Positions 52,664 to 61,319 of a stretch of DNA of 64,000 nucleotides are shown here, in pieces. The notes under the pieces were generated by a model that made no database searches, was not told the DNA's origin, and was given only the letters and a program-made list of their open reading frames with translations. A program made the position numbers and the translations under genes. The DNA is from Companilactobacillus formosensis (GTDB lineage: Bacteria > Bacillota > Bacilli > Lactobacillales > Lactobacillaceae), in contig NZ_BJDU01000006.1 of the NCBI RefSeq assembly GCF_005405305.1, positions 62,001 to 126,000 on the forward strand, written 5' to 3'. Every line of letters begins with the position of its first letter. Positions within the stretch are counted from its first letter, which is position 1.

Positions 52664-52698
52664 ATAAAAAAAGCAGATCGTTTTTCGGTCTGCTTTTT
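52664..52698 (+). terminator. Terminator of guaB
   Basis: A 13-pair stem (AAAAAGCAGATCG with CGGTCTGCTTTTT), loop TTTTT, with T tail. Confidence 0.9.
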
Positions 52699-52744
52699 GG
52701 ATTTTGTGTTTTATATTTACATCTTTAAAAAGATTATATGCTCG

Positions 52745-52771
52745 TATTATACTCCTCCCATAAGTATAATA
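52745..52771 (+). promoter_or_regulatory. Operator dyad of the RelB-like/MazF-like operon
   Basis: TATTATAC (52745-52752) and GTATAATA (52764-52771) form a perfect 8-bp inverted repeat with 11-bp spacing, 22 bp before the antitoxin start, overlapping a TATAAT-like -10. This fits autoregulation by a ribbon-helix-helix antitoxin. Confidence 0.65.
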
Positions 52772-52793
52772 AACGATATAAAGAGGTGTTATA

Positions 52794-53084
52794 ATGCAAA
52801 TGAAAAGTAAAGAAAAAAAGAAATTGAATGTCAATATTGATAGAAATTTGGCTGATGAAGCTCAATCAGTTTTAGATGATTTGGGACTTAATCAAACTAC
52901 AGCAATAACGATGTATTATAAGCAAATTGTTGCAAAAGGGAAAATCCCCTTCTCTGTAGAATTAACAGAGAGACAAAAGGCATCAAGAAAGTTACGTAAG
53001 AATATAAAGAACATACCGGTAGAAAAACTTGAGAATAAAAAACAAATAGAGGACTGGTTTAATGATGAATCGCAAGATTACTAA
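52794..53084 (+). CDS. RelB/DinJ-type antitoxin
   Basis: The 96-residue protein has a ribbon-helix-helix N terminus (KLNVNIDRNLADEAQSVLDDLGLNQTTAITMYYKQIVAKGKIPF), the classic RelB/DinJ pattern, and an acidic C-terminal tail. RelB/DinJ normally pairs with YafQ- or RelE-like toxins, but here the next gene is MazF/PemK-like. The ATG sits behind AGAGGTG. The 3' end overlaps the toxin gene by 23 bp. Confidence 0.87.
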   Translation: MQMKSKEKKKLNVNIDRNLADEAQSVLDDLGLNQTTAITMYYKQIVAKGKIPFSVELTERQKASRKLRKNIKNIPVEKLENKKQIEDWFNDESQDY

Positions 53085-53430
53085 GCCAGATGATATCTTA
53101 ATACTTTATGTCAGTTTTATCGATGTGAATGATGGAAAAAAGAGGCCTGTTTTGGTTTTAGAAGTTAACGATGAATCCTTTTCATTCTTCTCTTTAACTT
53201 CCCAATATGAAAATAAATCAAAAAGAATAAGGGGTCAGTATTATAAAATCAAATATTGGAAAGCTGCGGGTTTGGTGAAACAAACATATGTTGATGTTGG
53301 AAAAATCAGAGAGATTTATTTAGATAACGATATCAGGTTTTACCGAATCGGTCAGCTGGCTGAAGAAGATATAAAAGGATTAAATGAGTTTTTAGAACAA
53401 TTTGAATCTAATCAGATTAGGAAAAAGTAG
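53062..53430 (+). CDS. MazF/PemK-like toxin
   Basis: The 122-residue protein has the MazF-like beta-barrel pattern: DDILILYVSFIDVNDGKKRPVLVLEV near the start (KRP motif), FSFFSLTSQYENKS and the following TYVDVGKIREI. It would be an endoribonuclease. It overlaps the antitoxin gene, starting inside it behind GAGG (ATG 53062 or 53065). The pairing of a RelB-like antitoxin with a MazF-like toxin is a hybrid combination. Confidence 0.8.
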   Translation: MMNRKITKPDDILILYVSFIDVNDGKKRPVLVLEVNDESFSFFSLTSQYENKSKRIRGQYYKIKYWKAAGLVKQTYVDVGKIREIYLDNDIRFYRIGQLAEEDIKGLNEFLEQFESNQIRKK

Positions 53431-53466
53431 ACAACGCTGGATGAGTAATTTTTTGGCGTTGTTTTT
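53431..53466 (+). terminator. Terminator of the toxin-antitoxin operon
   Basis: ACAACGC and GCGTTGT arms around an 18-nt loop, then TTTTTGTTTT. Confidence 0.65.
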
Positions 53467-53484
53467 GTTTTGTATTGAAAATCT

Positions 53485-54870
53485 TTATTTTTCATTACTG
53501 TGTCTAAAGCTATAACCAAAGTAAATTACCAAACCAACGGCGGTCCAGATGGCGTACATTTTCCATGTGAAACTTTGCAATTGGGTCATTAAGTAGACGC
53601 AAGCAGCAAAGGAGATCAATGGAAATACTGGATAGAAAGGTACTCTAAAGGCTGGTTTCAACTCTTTGGTATTTTTACTGTGGCGCAAGAAGATGACGCC
53701 GACTGACGTAACTGAAAAAGCTAGTAATGTTCCGATATTAACTAATTCGGTGATTTTGTCGATAGGAACAACGGCAGCTACGGTTGCGGCGACCAATCCC
53801 ACTAAGAAAGTGCTACTTACAGGAACACCTTGTTTGCTTAAGTGATTGAATTTTTTAGGCAATAGGCCATCGCGACTTAGTGAAAAAATCAAACGTGTTC
53901 CACCATAGATAACGACTAGCAAAACGGTTGTCATACCCATGATGGCACCTAATGAAACGATTCCTGAAATCCAATTTAAGTTTAATAAGTTTAAAGCATG
54001 GGAAACTGGATCAGCAACGTTTAGTTGTTTGTAATTAACGGCACCGACTAGCACTAATGACACTAAACCGTATAAAATGGCGACGATTAAAAGTGAGGCA
54101 ATAATTCCAATCGGCATGTTACGTTTAGGATTTTTAACTTCTTCACTCGCCGAAGATACGACATCAAATCCTAAGAAAGCATAAAAGGCAACTGCGGCCC
54201 CACGACCGATACCACCAACTCCAAAGGGAAGAAATGGATTGTAGTTCTTAGGTTTTACGTAAAAAATCGTTACAGCAACGAACAACAAGATAACGAAGAT
54301 TTTGACGTAAACCATGATAGTGTTAACTTTCATCGACTCATTTAAACCTTGTAGTAAGAGAACAGTTGCGATTAAAACGATGATAAAAGCAATCAAGTCA
54401 AATCTTCCACCAGTATTTCCAGCTGTTCCCGGAGCTGACTGCAAAGCTTTAGGAAGGTTGATACCAAAGCCTGCCAAAAGATTCCTGAAATAAGCTGACC
54501 AACTGACCGCTGTAGAAGAAGCCGCAAATAAGTATTCCGAAATTAAGGACCAGCCAACAATCCAAGCGATGATTTCACCATAAACGGAATAGGAGTATGT
54601 ATAGGCACTACCAGCTAGAGGAATCGTTGATGAAAATTCAGAGTAACAAAAAGCGGCACCGATACAAACTAAGGCAGCCAGTAAATAAGTCAAAATAACT
54701 CCAGGTCCAGCATAGTTAGCGGCGATGATTCCGGGCGTGATAAAGATACCGGACCCTACAATGACACCAACTCCCATGATAATGAGGTCTTTGGCACCAA
54801 GAGTTCGATTTAAAGTTTGCTCATGTAATAAATCATTGACGATATCTTTTTTTCGAAAGAGTGAAGACAT
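53485..54870 (-). CDS. APC-family amino acid permease (CAT/YfnA-like)
   Basis: The roughly 461-residue transporter has 12 membrane helices and the APC first-helix motif (IIMGVGVIVGSGIFITPGIIAANYAGPG) and FYAFLGFDVVSSASEEVKNPKRNMP, typical of the cationic amino acid transporter branch. The start is ATG 54870 or GTG 54882; AGGAAG directly adjoins the GTG, so the ATG is more likely. Substrate unknown. It is divergent from the MalY-type gene, and the shared gap has symmetric promoter and operator-like repeats, so both may be controlled together (sulfur amino acids?). Confidence 0.85.
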   Translation of the reverse strand: MSSLFRKKDIVNDLLHEQTLNRTLGAKDLIIMGVGVIVGSGIFITPGIIAANYAGPGVILTYLLAALVCIGAAFCYSEFSSTIPLAGSAYTYSYSVYGEIIAWIVGWSLISEYLFAASSTAVSWSAYFRNLLAGFGINLPKALQSAPGTAGNTGGRFDLIAFIIVLIATVLLLQGLNESMKVNTIMVYVKIFVILLFVAVTIFYVKPKNYNPFLPFGVGGIGRGAAVAFYAFLGFDVVSSASEEVKNPKRNMPIGIIASLLIVAILYGLVSLVLVGAVNYKQLNVADPVSHALNLLNLNWISGIVSLGAIMGMTTVLLVVIYGGTRLIFSLSRDGLLPKKFNHLSKQGVPVSSTFLVGLVAATVAAVVPIDKITELVNIGTLLAFSVTSVGVIFLRHSKNTKELKPAFRVPFYPVFPLISFAACVYLMTQLQSFTWKMYAIWTAVGLVIYFGYSFRHSNEK

Positions 54871-54897
54871 AGATTGAGACACTTCCTAAACATTTAG

Positions 54898-55009
54898 TAG
54901 TATCATTATGACATTTTAAAAGTTAAAATTACAGCATTTTATCTAATTTGATTACAAAATATTTAATCAAACCCGTGAGCTTTCGATATTTTTCAAAATA
55001 ATGATACTA
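54898..55009. promoter_or_regulatory. Symmetric divergent promoter region
   Basis: A 12-bp perfect inverted repeat (TAGTATCATTAT at 54898-54909 and ATAATGATACTA at 54998-55009) supplies the same GATACT -10 box to both divergent genes. In the middle is a second dyad, TTTGATTA-N9-TAATCAAA (54947-54971), a good operator candidate. Confidence 0.62.
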
Positions 55010-55040
55010 TTTGATTAATGAATAAGAAGGGGTGGAATTA

Positions 55041-56204
55041 ATGCAATTTAATTTTGATAAGATCAATGATCGTCGCAACGCTAATTCTAGTAAGTGGCAG
55101 GTAAAGGAACATGAATTACCAATGTGGGTCGCTGATATGGATATTCAAACAGCACCGGCGATTATTGAAGCAATGCACAAAGATGCTGACCGTGGGATTT
55201 TTGGTTATCAATACGTCCCTGATGAATACTATCGAGCAGTTGCTAGTTGGTACAAAGAAGAACATAATTTTGAACCAAATTTAGATTGGCTAGTCTTTAG
55301 TAACGGCGTTATGCCTAGTATCGGATCAATTTTGCGTCATTTGACTGATTTGGGCGATAATATTTTATTACAAGAACCAAATTACAATTCATTCTTTAAC
55401 GCTATTACTAGCAATGGTCGTCACATCGTCAACAGTGAATTGGAATATCAATATGGCAAGTACAGTATCAATTGGAAAGATTTGGAAGAAAAGCTATCTG
55501 ATCCACAAACGACAGCTATGATTGTCTGCAATCCTCACAATCCAGCTGGAATTATTTGGGATAGAGAGACTTTGACAAGAATCGGCAAACTAGCTAATAA
55601 ATATGATGTTTTAATCATTTCTGATGAGATTCATGGTGACGTTACAATGCCAGGTTATGATTATGTACCATTTGCTTCCTTGGATAAAGAAGTTACTCAA
55701 AACAGTATTTCGTTAGTTTCTCCAAGTAAGACCTTCAATTTGGCAATTTTACACGCCGCTACATTGTTCATACCTAATGCTAAATTACGTCAAAAAGTTG
55801 AGCATGCAATATCAGTTGACGGAATCAGTAGTCCTGGCATTATGTCGATGGATGCTTCGATTGCAGCCTACACGGAAGGTCATGAATGGTTAACGGAACT
55901 TCGTCAATACATTCAAAAGAACCGTGAGTATGTGGAAAATTTCGCTAAGAAAAATATTCCTGATATCAAAGTTTTACCAGCTCAAGCAACTTATCTGGCT
56001 TGGATCGACTGCTCGAAGTTGACTGACAAATCAGATGAATTTAACCAATTTTTGCGTGATAAAACTGGTTTATACTTGGCTGAAGGAACTAAATATCGTG
56101 GTAACGGTAATCATTTCTTACGAATGAATTTGGCTACTCCCAAGAGTAATGTTGAAGACGCTATGCAACGATTAGCAAAGGGAATTACTGAATATAAAGC
56201 CTAA
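55041..56204 (+). CDS. MalY/PatB-family C-S lyase (cystathionine beta-lyase-like)
   Basis: The 387-residue PLP enzyme of fold type I has LPMWVADMDIQTAPAI, FSNGVMPSI, CNPHNPAGIIWD, SDEIHGDV, the PLP-binding Lys in SPSKTFNLA and the terminal NHFLRMNLATP. Members of this branch cleave cystathionine or cysteine to give thiols or sulfide, ammonia and pyruvate. ATG 55041 is 8 nt behind AGAAGGGG. It shares a divergent promoter region with the amino-acid permease, suggesting uptake and breakdown of a sulfur amino acid (inference). Confidence 0.87.
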   Translation: MQFNFDKINDRRNANSSKWQVKEHELPMWVADMDIQTAPAIIEAMHKDADRGIFGYQYVPDEYYRAVASWYKEEHNFEPNLDWLVFSNGVMPSIGSILRHLTDLGDNILLQEPNYNSFFNAITSNGRHIVNSELEYQYGKYSINWKDLEEKLSDPQTTAMIVCNPHNPAGIIWDRETLTRIGKLANKYDVLIISDEIHGDVTMPGYDYVPFASLDKEVTQNSISLVSPSKTFNLAILHAATLFIPNAKLRQKVEHAISVDGISSPGIMSMDASIAAYTEGHEWLTELRQYIQKNREYVENFAKKNIPDIKVLPAQATYLAWIDCSKLTDKSDEFNQFLRDKTGLYLAEGTKYRGNGNHFLRMNLATPKSNVEDAMQRLAKGITEYKA

Positions 56205-56208
56205 ATTA

Positions 56209-56256
56209 AAAAATCCTCGTTAGCTTGTAATTTTTTTACAATCTAGCGAGGATTAT
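56209..56256. terminator. Bidirectional terminator after the C-S lyase gene
   Basis: A long stem AATCCTCGTTAG...TTGTAA with TTACAA...CTAGCGAGGATT, with A and T runs at the ends, between convergent genes. Confidence 0.82.
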
Positions 56257-56259
56257 TTT

Positions 56260-57198
56260 TTACTTAATAATTGTCATAATGATTGGAACAACAATCAAAC
56301 TCAATAAGGTGGTCTCTGTAACCATGATAGCGGCATAATCAGAATCAGCGTGATAAAGATTTGCGACAACTGGGGCATTAGTCATTACAGGCATAGCTGC
56401 TTGAACGATGAAGACTTGTTTCATTAATGGAGTAGCTGGAATAAATAAGAATAAACCAGCCATCAATAATGGAGCACAGAGGAATCTTCCAAAGAGGATA
56501 GCCAAATTGTCTTTGTGGAAAGAAACGTTTTTGAGTCCAGCGTTATAAATAGAAATCCCAATGAAAATCATTGATAGAGGAATTGTTAAGCCACCCAAAT
56601 ATTGAAAATCAGACATCAAGAATTTTGGTAATTGAATGTGAAGCATGACCAAAATCAATCCGATGATGAATCCTAATAGTGGTGGAGAGAAAACTTTTTT
56701 CAGCGTTGTCTTAAGTTTGAAATGACCTTTGACTTCACCATCCATTTGGATCAAATAAGTTCCTAGAGTCCAGAAGAAGGTTGTGTTAGCCATGTAATAA
56801 ACCAAAACATAAGGCAAACTCTTTTCACCAAACAATGCCATATTAACGGGTAAACCGACAAAGACAGTATTGGAGTTGAAAAACATTGAACTGAAAAGTC
56901 CTTTATGTTTAGGGTCAATTTTTAATATTTTGATCAATAGAATCGAAATGAAAATTAAGATAGTCATTGATAAGACTGGCACACCCAAGTCAGGCAAGAG
57001 TTTGATCAATTTTTTGGCCGTGAAGTCTTTAGTAATTGTCGAAATCATGTACGCAGGCAAAGCTACTTGAGTGACGATTTTGGCAATCAGACGAGTAGAT
57101 TTATCGTCAAACCAACCTAATGCGCTTAAACCATAGCCGACGGCAATCAAACCGATAATTATTAAGATTCCTGAGATACTTGAAAAAAAGACACCCAT
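56260..57198 (-). CDS. AEC-family transporter (auxin efflux carrier superfamily)
   Basis: The 312-residue protein has ten membrane helices and the AEC pattern: GLIAVGYGLSALGWFDDKSTRLIAKIVTQVALPAYMI near the start, FFNSNTVFVGLPVNMALFG in the middle and IPLSMIFIGISIYNAGL. Bacterial members move malate, malonate and other organic acids. ATG 57198 lies behind AAGGGTG; the upstream ATG 57216 is before that site. It is divergent from the aldehyde dehydrogenase, with small palindromes in the gap. Confidence 0.86.
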   Translation of the reverse strand: MGVFFSSISGILIIIGLIAVGYGLSALGWFDDKSTRLIAKIVTQVALPAYMISTITKDFTAKKLIKLLPDLGVPVLSMTILIFISILLIKILKIDPKHKGLFSSMFFNSNTVFVGLPVNMALFGEKSLPYVLVYYMANTTFFWTLGTYLIQMDGEVKGHFKLKTTLKKVFSPPLLGFIIGLILVMLHIQLPKFLMSDFQYLGGLTIPLSMIFIGISIYNAGLKNVSFHKDNLAILFGRFLCAPLLMAGLFLFIPATPLMKQVFIVQAAMPVMTNAPVVANLYHADSDYAAIMVTETTLLSLIVVPIIMTIIK

Positions 57199-57254
57199 AT
57201 ATAAAACACCCTTCATTAAATATTAAAATCAATCTTACACTTTTTTGACAAAAT

Positions 57255-57304
57255 ATGAAAAAACTTGTTTGATTTTCATTAAATTGATAATTGGTACTAA
57301 CCAA
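57255..57304. promoter_or_regulatory. Palindromes in the divergent AEC/dehydrogenase gap
   Basis: ATGAAAA (57255-57261) pairs with TTTTCAT (57273-57279), and TTGGTACTAACCAA (57291-57304) is a TTGGT-N4-ACCAA dyad. Either could be an operator for the two divergent genes; no regulator gene is adjacent. Confidence 0.4.
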
Positions 57305-57396
57305 ATAAGAAAGTGGTAAGTTCAAATTCTTGAAATCCCTTTCAATTTGATTAAAATAATAACCATAAGAAAATTTGCCGCAGGAGGAATTTATTT

Positions 57397-58815
57397 ATGG
57401 CATATAAAACTGTTAATCCATATAACAACGAATTAGTGAAAACATATCCTGACGCAACCGCTGAAGAAATTGAGGAAGCTTTGGCAAATGGACATGCGTT
57501 ATACAAGAAGTGGCGCGATGAACCCGCTACAAGTCGTGCTGCTACCTTACATAAAATTGCCGATTTATTGAGAAAACATGAAGACGAATTGGCAAAAATC
57601 GCTACAATCGACATGGGAAAGCTTTTCAATGAATCAAAAGGTGAAGTTGAGTTGTGTGCTATCATTGCCGATTATTTTGCTGACAATGGAGCTGACTTAT
57701 TAAAACCTACACCAATTAATAGTCGTAACACTGGGGACGCTCAAGTTTATCACCAAGCTACTGGTGTATTGATGATGGTTGAACCTTGGAACTTCCCTTA
57801 TTATCAAATTATGCGTGTATTTGCACCTAACTTTATGGTCGGAAATCCCATGCTTCTAAAACACGCTTCAAATACCCCAGCTTCAGCTGCTGCTTTTGAG
57901 AAGATTGTTGAAGAAGCCGGTGCGCCAAAAGGGACATTCAAGAATCTCTTTGCTAGTTATGATCAAGTAAGTGATATCATCGCTGACGCACGTGTTCAAG
58001 GAGTAGCTTTGACTGGTTCAAAACGTGGGGGACAATCAGTTGCACAAACAGCTGGTAAATATCTCAAGAAGAATTCAATGGAGCTTGGTGGTTCAGATGC
58101 TTTCGTAGTCTTATCTGACGCTGATGTTGATAAGGCTGTCGATTTGGCATGGCGAGTTAGAATTTACAACGCTGGACAAGTATGTACTTCTGACAAGCGT
58201 TTCATCGTTGCTGACAATTTATATGATGAATTCTTGGAGAAACTAAAAGATAACTTCTCTAAATTAGTTCCCGGAGATCCAATGGATCCTAAGACGACTT
58301 TGGCACCAATGAATTCCAAACGTGCTAAGGAAAAGCTTCAAGGACAAATTGACAAAGCTGTCGAAAATGGAGCTAAAGTTTATTATGGCAACCAACCAAT
58401 CGATCTTCCAGGTCAATTTATTCAACCAACAATTTTGACTAATGTTGAAAAAGATAATCCAGAATTTTACGATGAATTCTTTGGACCAGTAGCTCAAGTC
58501 TTCAAAGTTCATTCTGATCAAGAAGCAATTGATTTAGCTAATGATTCTGAGTTGGGACTAGGTGGAATCGTTGTATCAGCTGATCCTCAACATGGTAAAT
58601 CAGTTGCTGAAAAGATTGAAACAGGGATGGTCTTCGTTAACTCATTCTTAGTATCATTGCCAGAATTGCCATTCGGTGGTGTCAAAGGTTCCGGTTATGG
58701 ACGTGAATTGAGTAATCTTGGACTAAATGCTTTTACTAATGAAAAATTAATCGTTACAGCTCAAGAACCAGATTGGAATAATCCAGCAGGTGGCTTGGCT
58801 GTTTTTAAAGATTAG
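57397..58815 (+). CDS. NAD(P)-dependent aldehyde dehydrogenase, succinate-semialdehyde type
   Basis: The 472-residue dehydrogenase has VEPWNFPYYQIMRVFAPN, the catalytic Glu in MELGGSDAF, the catalytic Cys in NAGQVCTSDKRF and the terminal PFGGVKGSGYGREL. It closely fits the succinate-semialdehyde dehydrogenase (GabD/YneI) group of lactobacilli. It converts an aldehyde to the acid. GCAGGAGG is 7 nt before the ATG. A terminator overlapping the next gene's control region ends it. Confidence 0.88.
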   Translation: MAYKTVNPYNNELVKTYPDATAEEIEEALANGHALYKKWRDEPATSRAATLHKIADLLRKHEDELAKIATIDMGKLFNESKGEVELCAIIADYFADNGADLLKPTPINSRNTGDAQVYHQATGVLMMVEPWNFPYYQIMRVFAPNFMVGNPMLLKHASNTPASAAAFEKIVEEAGAPKGTFKNLFASYDQVSDIIADARVQGVALTGSKRGGQSVAQTAGKYLKKNSMELGGSDAFVVLSDADVDKAVDLAWRVRIYNAGQVCTSDKRFIVADNLYDEFLEKLKDNFSKLVPGDPMDPKTTLAPMNSKRAKEKLQGQIDKAVENGAKVYYGNQPIDLPGQFIQPTILTNVEKDNPEFYDEFFGPVAQVFKVHSDQEAIDLANDSELGLGGIVVSADPQHGKSVAEKIETGMVFVNSFLVSLPELPFGGVKGSGYGRELSNLGLNAFTNEKLIVTAQEPDWNNPAGGLAVFKD

Positions 58816-58830
58816 GACTTTGTGAATACA

Positions 58831-58890
58831 TTTACATGAACACCTCTCAGCGGTAAAATTATCGTATAAAAAGTTGAGAGGTGTTTTTGT
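58831..58890 (+). promoter_or_regulatory. Nested promoter and terminator before the nitroreductase gene
   Basis: AACACCTCTCA (58839-58849) pairs with TGAGAGGTGTT (58875-58885), followed by TTTTTG: a terminator for the dehydrogenase transcript. A promoter TTTACA (58831-58836)-17-TAAAAT (58854-58859) lies across its left arm. The right arm contains the nitroreductase ribosome site GAGAGGTG, so read-through RNA would hide it, whereas RNA started at this promoter would lack the left arm. Confidence 0.65.
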
Positions 58891-59538
58891 ATGGATGAAA
58901 CAAAAAATATGGTAAACAATGATTTTAAAGACATTATGTTAAATCGTCACTCGTATCGTAAGTTTAAGACAGACGTTAAGATTTCTCGTGAAGAGATTAA
59001 CGAAATGTTGAAAGAAACTCTTTCGGCTCCTTCAGCATGTAACTTGCAATCATGGCATTTTGTCGTTTGTGATGATGAGGAAGGTAAGAAGAAGGCTCGT
59101 TCAGTTATGATGCCTTTTAACTACCCACAAACCGATACTTGTTCTGCTTTGATTTTTGTTTTAGGAGACACACAATCCCACTACAAGTACCGTGACGTTT
59201 GGAATAAGGCTTGTGAGAATGGCCAAATCAGTCCCGAAGAACGTGACAAAGTATTTAAGACTTTCTTGCCATTGTATGAACACGCTGACAGAAGTTTCTT
59301 GGAAAAAGATGCTACGATCGATGGTTCAATGGCTGCCATGCAATTGATGCTAGTTGCTCGTGCTCATGGCTATGAAGCTAATCCAATGTCAGGTTACTAC
59401 TTCGACAAAGTTGCTCCAGCTTTAGGCTTAGATGGCGACCGTTATATTCCAATCACTTCAATTGCCATTGGTAAACCAGATGGTGACTATACTAAGTCAG
59501 TCCGTTATAACGTTGATGAAGTTACTGATTTTATTTAA
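58891..59538 (+). CDS. Nitroreductase family protein
   Basis: The 215-residue FMN-binding protein has LNRHSYRKFKTDVKISREEINEML at the start, SAPSACNLQSWHFVV for FMN binding, and late GSMAAMQLMLVARAHGYEANPMSGYYFDKV and SIAIGKPDGD. It would reduce nitro- or quinone-type compounds with NAD(P)H as a homodimer. Its ribosome site is within a hairpin arm shared with the previous gene's terminator. One exact CGTTATAACG copy lies near its end (59503-59512). Confidence 0.88.
   Translation: MDETKNMVNNDFKDIMLNRHSYRKFKTDVKISREEINEMLKETLSAPSACNLQSWHFVVCDDEEGKKKARSVMMPFNYPQTDTCSALIFVLGDTQSHYKYRDVWNKACENGQISPEERDKVFKTFLPLYEHADRSFLEKDATIDGSMAAMQLMLVARAHGYEANPMSGYYFDKVAPALGLDGDRYIPITSIAIGKPDGDYTKSVRYNVDEVTDFI
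59503..59512. repeat. CGTTATAACG palindrome, copy 5 (inside the nitroreductase gene)
   Basis: Exact 10-bp core near the 3' end of the nitroreductase gene. Confidence 0.55.
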
Positions 59539-59539
59539 A

Positions 59540-59578
59540 AAAATACCTCCTAGAAAAAAATCTGGGAGGTATTTTTTT
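59540..59578. terminator. Bidirectional terminator between nitroreductase and permease genes
   Basis: AAAAAAATACCTCC with GGAGGTATTTTTTT arms around a 13-nt loop; the hairpin reaches the stop of the convergent permease gene. Confidence 0.88.
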
Positions 59579-60986
59579 AATCTAATTCTTCATCTTCAAT
59601 TTCTTCTTTAACACTGACTTTAGCAGGTTTTCTTTCTTTAACGAAGTAGATGATGGTCATAACTACTAGAAAGGCGACACCGACTAGTAGAGAAACTGTC
59701 GTTTCAGGATTCAAGAACATGAAGACTAGGATAACTAATAATGAGGCAATAGCTAAATAATTACTGATTGGATAAAGTGGCATTTTGAAAGGATGTTTAT
59801 CCATTTTATCCTTATTGATATGTCTAAATCTCAATTCACTAATTAGAATAACGAACCAAGGAACCATACCTGGTAAAACACTGGAACTATAAACGATAAC
59901 GAAAATGTTACTTGATGTGTGTAGTAATGCAGGCAATGCATAATTCAAAATCAAACCGACTAAGATACCAGTTGAGATAGCTAGAACGGGAATGTAAGGT
60001 ACATTGTGTTTTGATAGTTTAACGAATGACTTAGGTAAGTGTTTTTCCAAACCTAATGTATAAAGCATCCGACTGGAACTGAAGATACCAGAGTTACATC
60101 CGGACATGGCAGCCGTCAACATAACAAAGTTGATGATTTCAGCAGCAAATGTGATACCAACTTTAGCAAATGTTTCTACGAAAGGTGAACCAATCGTACC
60201 TAATTTGTTCCAAGGATAGATTGAAACGATAACAAAAATAGCACCAATATAGAAAATCAAAATTCTACCAACAATAGAGCGAATAGCTTTAACAATATTT
60301 TCTTGAGGGTTTTCAGCTTCACCGGCTGTAATACCGATGACTTCGATTCCTTGATATGAAGCAACAACAATTGATAGAGCAAAGATAAATCCTTTCAAAC
60401 CACCTGTGAAAAATCCACCATGAGTCCAAAGGTTGCTGATACCAACGGGATGTCCACCATTACCAACACCGAAGACGATGACAAAAAATCCTAGGATGAT
60501 CATCATAATGATTGTTAAAACTTTGATTAAAGCAAACCAGAATTCCAATTCACCATAGGCCTTAACAGAAGTCAAATTAGCCACACAGAGCGTTATAACG
60601 ACAACTACTCCGGCAATCCATTTTGGCATCGTGGGGAACCAAAATTCCAAATAAGTTCCAACAGCGATAACTTCACTGATACCAACGACTAAATATTGGA
60701 AGACATTACTCCAAGCTGTTAAATATCCAACAACTGGGTGTATGTATTCGGTAGCGTATTTAGCAAATGAACCTGTTGAAGGATCAACGTAAAGCATTTC
60801 ACCAAGTGCTCGCATCACCATATAAAGGATCAATCCAGCTAAAGCATAAGCCAACAAGACTGAAGGACCGGTCCACTTAATGGTGGAAGCAGAACCCATG
60901 AATAGTCCAACCCCAATGGTCCCACCTAGAGCAATCATTTGCATTTGTCTTGAAGATAAACTTCGGCTTAAATTTTCTTTAGCCAT
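59577..60986 (-). CDS. APC-family amino acid permease (AAT branch)
   Basis: The 469-residue transporter has 12 membrane helices and the AAT-branch start (SRSLSSRQMQMIALGGTIGVGLFMGSAS), SGSFAKYATEYI and EVIGITAGEAENPQENIVKAI. Family members take up amino acids such as GABA, lysine or proline by proton symport. ATG 60986 is 8 nt behind AAGGGTGG; the frame extends upstream without support. An exact CGTTATAACG lies inside (60591-60600), encoded by GTT ATA ACG. Substrate unknown. Confidence 0.87.
   Translation of the reverse strand: MAKENLSRSLSSRQMQMIALGGTIGVGLFMGSASTIKWTGPSVLLAYALAGLILYMVMRALGEMLYVDPSTGSFAKYATEYIHPVVGYLTAWSNVFQYLVVGISEVIAVGTYLEFWFPTMPKWIAGVVVVITLCVANLTSVKAYGELEFWFALIKVLTIIMMIILGFFVIVFGVGNGGHPVGISNLWTHGGFFTGGLKGFIFALSIVVASYQGIEVIGITAGEAENPQENIVKAIRSIVGRILIFYIGAIFVIVSIYPWNKLGTIGSPFVETFAKVGITFAAEIINFVMLTAAMSGCNSGIFSSSRMLYTLGLEKHLPKSFVKLSKHNVPYIPVLAISTGILVGLILNYALPALLHTSSNIFVIVYSSSVLPGMVPWFVILISELRFRHINKDKMDKHPFKMPLYPISNYLAIASLLVILVFMFLNPETTVSLLVGVAFLVVMTIIYFVKERKPAKVSVKEEIEDEELD
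60591..60600. repeat. CGTTATAACG palindrome, copy 6 (inside the AAT permease gene)
   Basis: Exact 10-bp core, in the permease gene on the minus strand. Confidence 0.55.
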
Positions 60987-61025
60987 ATTAGTTCCCACCC
61001 TTGTGTGTTCATAAAATGTGAACAA

Positions 61026-61319
61026 CTGTATTTAAATCATGGAATATATAATAACTCACTCTTACTGAAATGTCATATTTTTTTTCATATTTGTTTGAAA
61101 AATCTCTGTAAGCGATTATAAATATTAAAATATTCTACATTTTTTTATGTAAATTGAACCAATATAAATGTAGTTATATATGTTTACAAAGCAACCTATA
61201 AATTAGATAATTGATTGTAATAGTAGGATACTTTTTGGACGAAAAATGCGGGATGTTAGTGTTTTGATAATGTCTCGCATCAGTTATCTACCGTGCGAGA
61301 AACGAATGAGGAAATAAAT
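61026..61319 (+). promoter_or_regulatory. Leader of the XRE-TPR gene with competing hairpins
   Basis: The gap holds no gene. Segment 61273-61280 (TCTCGCAT) can pair either with ATGCGGGA (61246-61253) or with TGCGAGA (61294-61300), so two mutually exclusive hairpins are possible. Alternatively the three units are repeated operator half-sites. The second hairpin ends 10 bp before the GAGGAAAT ribosome site. Confidence 0.5.
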
